Shown here: one piece after another, positions 63,000 through 64,000 of the stretch
Position numbering within the stretch: the stretch's first letter is position 1
Layout of the letters: the number at the start of each line of letters is the position of its first letter
Assembly: GCA_028279445.1 (NCBI GenBank)
Contig: JANQNT010000023.1
Span: forward strand, 62,001 to 126,000
Direction of reading: 5' to 3'
Source of the DNA: Tepidamorphaceae bacterium
GTDB lineage: Bacteria; Pseudomonadota; Alphaproteobacteria; Rhizobiales; Tepidamorphaceae
DNA: 64,000 bases
Notes under the pieces: model-generated
The model's input: only the letters and a program-made list of their open reading frames with translations
Database searches by the model: none
What the model was told of the DNA's origin: nothing
Made by a program: the position numbers and the translations under genes

Positions 63000-64000
63000 C
63001 TACTCGAGCAGCAGCGCGTTGCCGTCGGCGGCGAGCTTGGCGAGCCGGCGCTTGCCGTCTTCCACCGCGTCGCGGATTTCCTCGGAGTTCTTCGTCGCGG
63101 CGACCCGCATCTCGTTGATGATCTCGCGCGAACGCTCCTGGAATCCGACCACGGAATCCACCAGCATCTGCACCGAGGAGGCCTGGATGGTCGGCCCGTA
63201 GCCGGCGCGGATCGCCGCCTCCTGAACCTGATCGCCGACCTCGGCAAGCGTCTCCAGCGACTTGGAGACACCCTCCTTCATGGCCTCCAGCGTCTCTGTC
63301 GCCTCGTGCAGGCCGAACATGCCGGTGAAGGATGCCTTGAGCGCGGTCAGCACCGTCTCGTTGGTGGAGAAGAAGGAGACGGACTGCGCATAGACGCGCT
63401 CCTTGGCCGACGTCGTCTGCATCAGCCGCGCCATGATGACCTCGGAGGTGTTGTAGCTGATGGTCAGGTTGTCGGAGAGGTCCTTGGCGATCTGGTAGCG
63501 CTTTTCCTCATCCTGCATCTCACGCAGGCGCTCGTCGCGGGCAAGCTCAAGGCGCGCCCGGTCGGCGGCCTCGGTATCCTCGCCAACGCCTGCAACCTGC
63601 GCAGCGGCAGCCGCCAGCGCGTCCTTGCGCGTCTGCAGCGCACCTTCCGCCACTTCAAGCACCTCGAGCGCCAGCACCTCGGCATGCTTCAGCGCGCCGC
63701 GGAAATCGCGATAGGCATCGAGGATGATCTGCTCACGCTTGATCTGGTCCTTGGTATCGGCGGCGACCTCCAGATAGAGCTTCTGGATCTCGTCGAAGCG
63801 GTCGGCGATGTCGCCGCGCGTCATCTTCATCCAGACATTGCCGAAGCGCTCCCAGGTGGAGATCTTGCCGTCGGCGAGCTGGTCGACCATGCCCTTGGCG
63901 TCGTCGCGGATCGAGTCGAACCCGGCCGTGATCCCCTCGTAGCGCTGGCCGATGTTCATCGCTTCGATCTGCTCGCGCACCACCTCGTTGAAGAACGAGG
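63000..64000 (-). CDS. Helical protein of unknown function (partial, 5' end outside window)
   Basis: The visible 333 residues, up to a stop at 63000, continue past the right edge with SFFNEVVREQIEAMN. The protein is almost entirely helical and charged: ADRFDEIQKLYLEVAADTKD, FRGALKHAEVLALEVLEVAE, DLSDNLTISYNTSEVIMARL, FFSTNETVLTALKASFTGMF and GLHEATETLEAMKEGVSKSL. The segment around TSEVIMARLMQTTSAKERVY and NETVLTALKA recalls TelA/toxic-anion-resistance and similar proteins, but I cannot confirm this. It is the first visible gene of the cluster with the DUF6384-like and coiled-coil proteins. Confidence 0.8.
   Translation of the reverse strand, partial: SFFNEVVREQIEAMNIGQRYEGITAGFDSIRDDAKGMVDQLADGKISTWERFGNVWMKMTRGDIADRFDEIQKLYLEVAADTKDQIKREQIILDAYRDFRGALKHAEVLALEVLEVAEGALQTRKDALAAAAAQVAGVGEDTEAADRARLELARDERLREMQDEEKRYQIAKDLSDNLTISYNTSEVIMARLMQTTSAKERVYAQSVSFFSTNETVLTALKASFTGMFGLHEATETLEAMKEGVSKSLETLAEVGDQVQEAAIRAGYGPTIQASSVQMLVDSVVGFQERSREIINEMRVAATKNSEEIRDAVEDGKRRLAKLAADGNALLLE

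Overview
The window is a 64 kb chromosomal stretch of a GC-rich alphaproteobacterium. Gene content (form I cox operon, CysNC fusion, LytTR/MHYT regulator) and the short intergenic palindromes fit the Hyphomicrobiales (Rhizobiales). A DMSP-lyase-like cupin weakly hints at a marine or saline setting. No rRNA, CRISPR array, phage or complete IS is visible. There is one tRNA (Gln, CUG).

Layout. 1-7.2 kb: panB (cut by the left edge), NnrU-like protein, DksA/TraR-type zinc-finger protein, an L,D-transpeptidase, an Old Yellow Enzyme, a GFA protein, a small membrane protein, guaA and a membrane-anchored Popeye-like cyclic-nucleotide sensor. 7.4-18.4 kb: accessory-looking region with an unknown 329-aa protein, EamA exporters, an FMN lactate dehydrogenase (lldD) and a LysR/RidA/VOC cassette. 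The cassette is bounded on its far side by a near-identical copy of the lldD 3' end. Next come a heme peroxidase next to AT-rich DNA, a DUF3179 protein and a homocysteine S-methyltransferase-type enzyme. 18.5-26 kb: housekeeping genes (RsmB-type methyltransferase, guaB, rlmE, Ppx/GppA phosphatase, tRNA-Gln, FlaA1/CapD-type epimerase-dehydratase).

26.4-35.2 kb holds a complete aerobic carbon monoxide dehydrogenase operon: a MHYT-LytTR regulator (coxC type), coxM, coxS, coxL, coxD, coxE, coxF and coxG. CoxL has the form I active-site loop AYRCSFR (Cys385), so CO oxidation is the expected activity. A 43-codon reading frame with a good ribosome-binding site overlaps the end of coxF and precedes coxG; it is the best candidate here for an undescribed component.

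35.4-44 kb is a cell-surface and sulfate block: manC/algA-type enzyme, O-antigen ligase-like protein, anchored SGNH hydrolase, cysD-cysNC (sulfate to PAPS), UDP-glucose dehydrogenase and a GmhA-like isomerase. They may supply GDP-mannose, UDP-glucuronate, heptose and sulfate donors for an exopolysaccharide or lipopolysaccharide.

44-64 kb is a mixed region: a DMSP-lyase-like cupin, an unusual DMT fusion, an arsenate reductase-ArsN2 fusion coupled to an acetyltransferase and a methyltransferase, and an omega-aminotransferase behind a 269-bp MITE. It continues with a Gfo/Idh/MocA dehydrogenase plus SMP-30 lactonase pair, exporters, an AprI/Inh-type protein, a PEP mutase-family enzyme, an orphan branched-chain-type binding protein and an orphan HupH-like protein. 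A three-gene cluster of coiled-coil/membrane proteins runs off the right edge.

Small repeats punctuate gene ends: long palindromes, TA-bounded GGGTC-x-GGACC motifs, and MITE ends that appear inserted at the TA of such motifs. Start codons were chosen by eye and domain limits are approximate.
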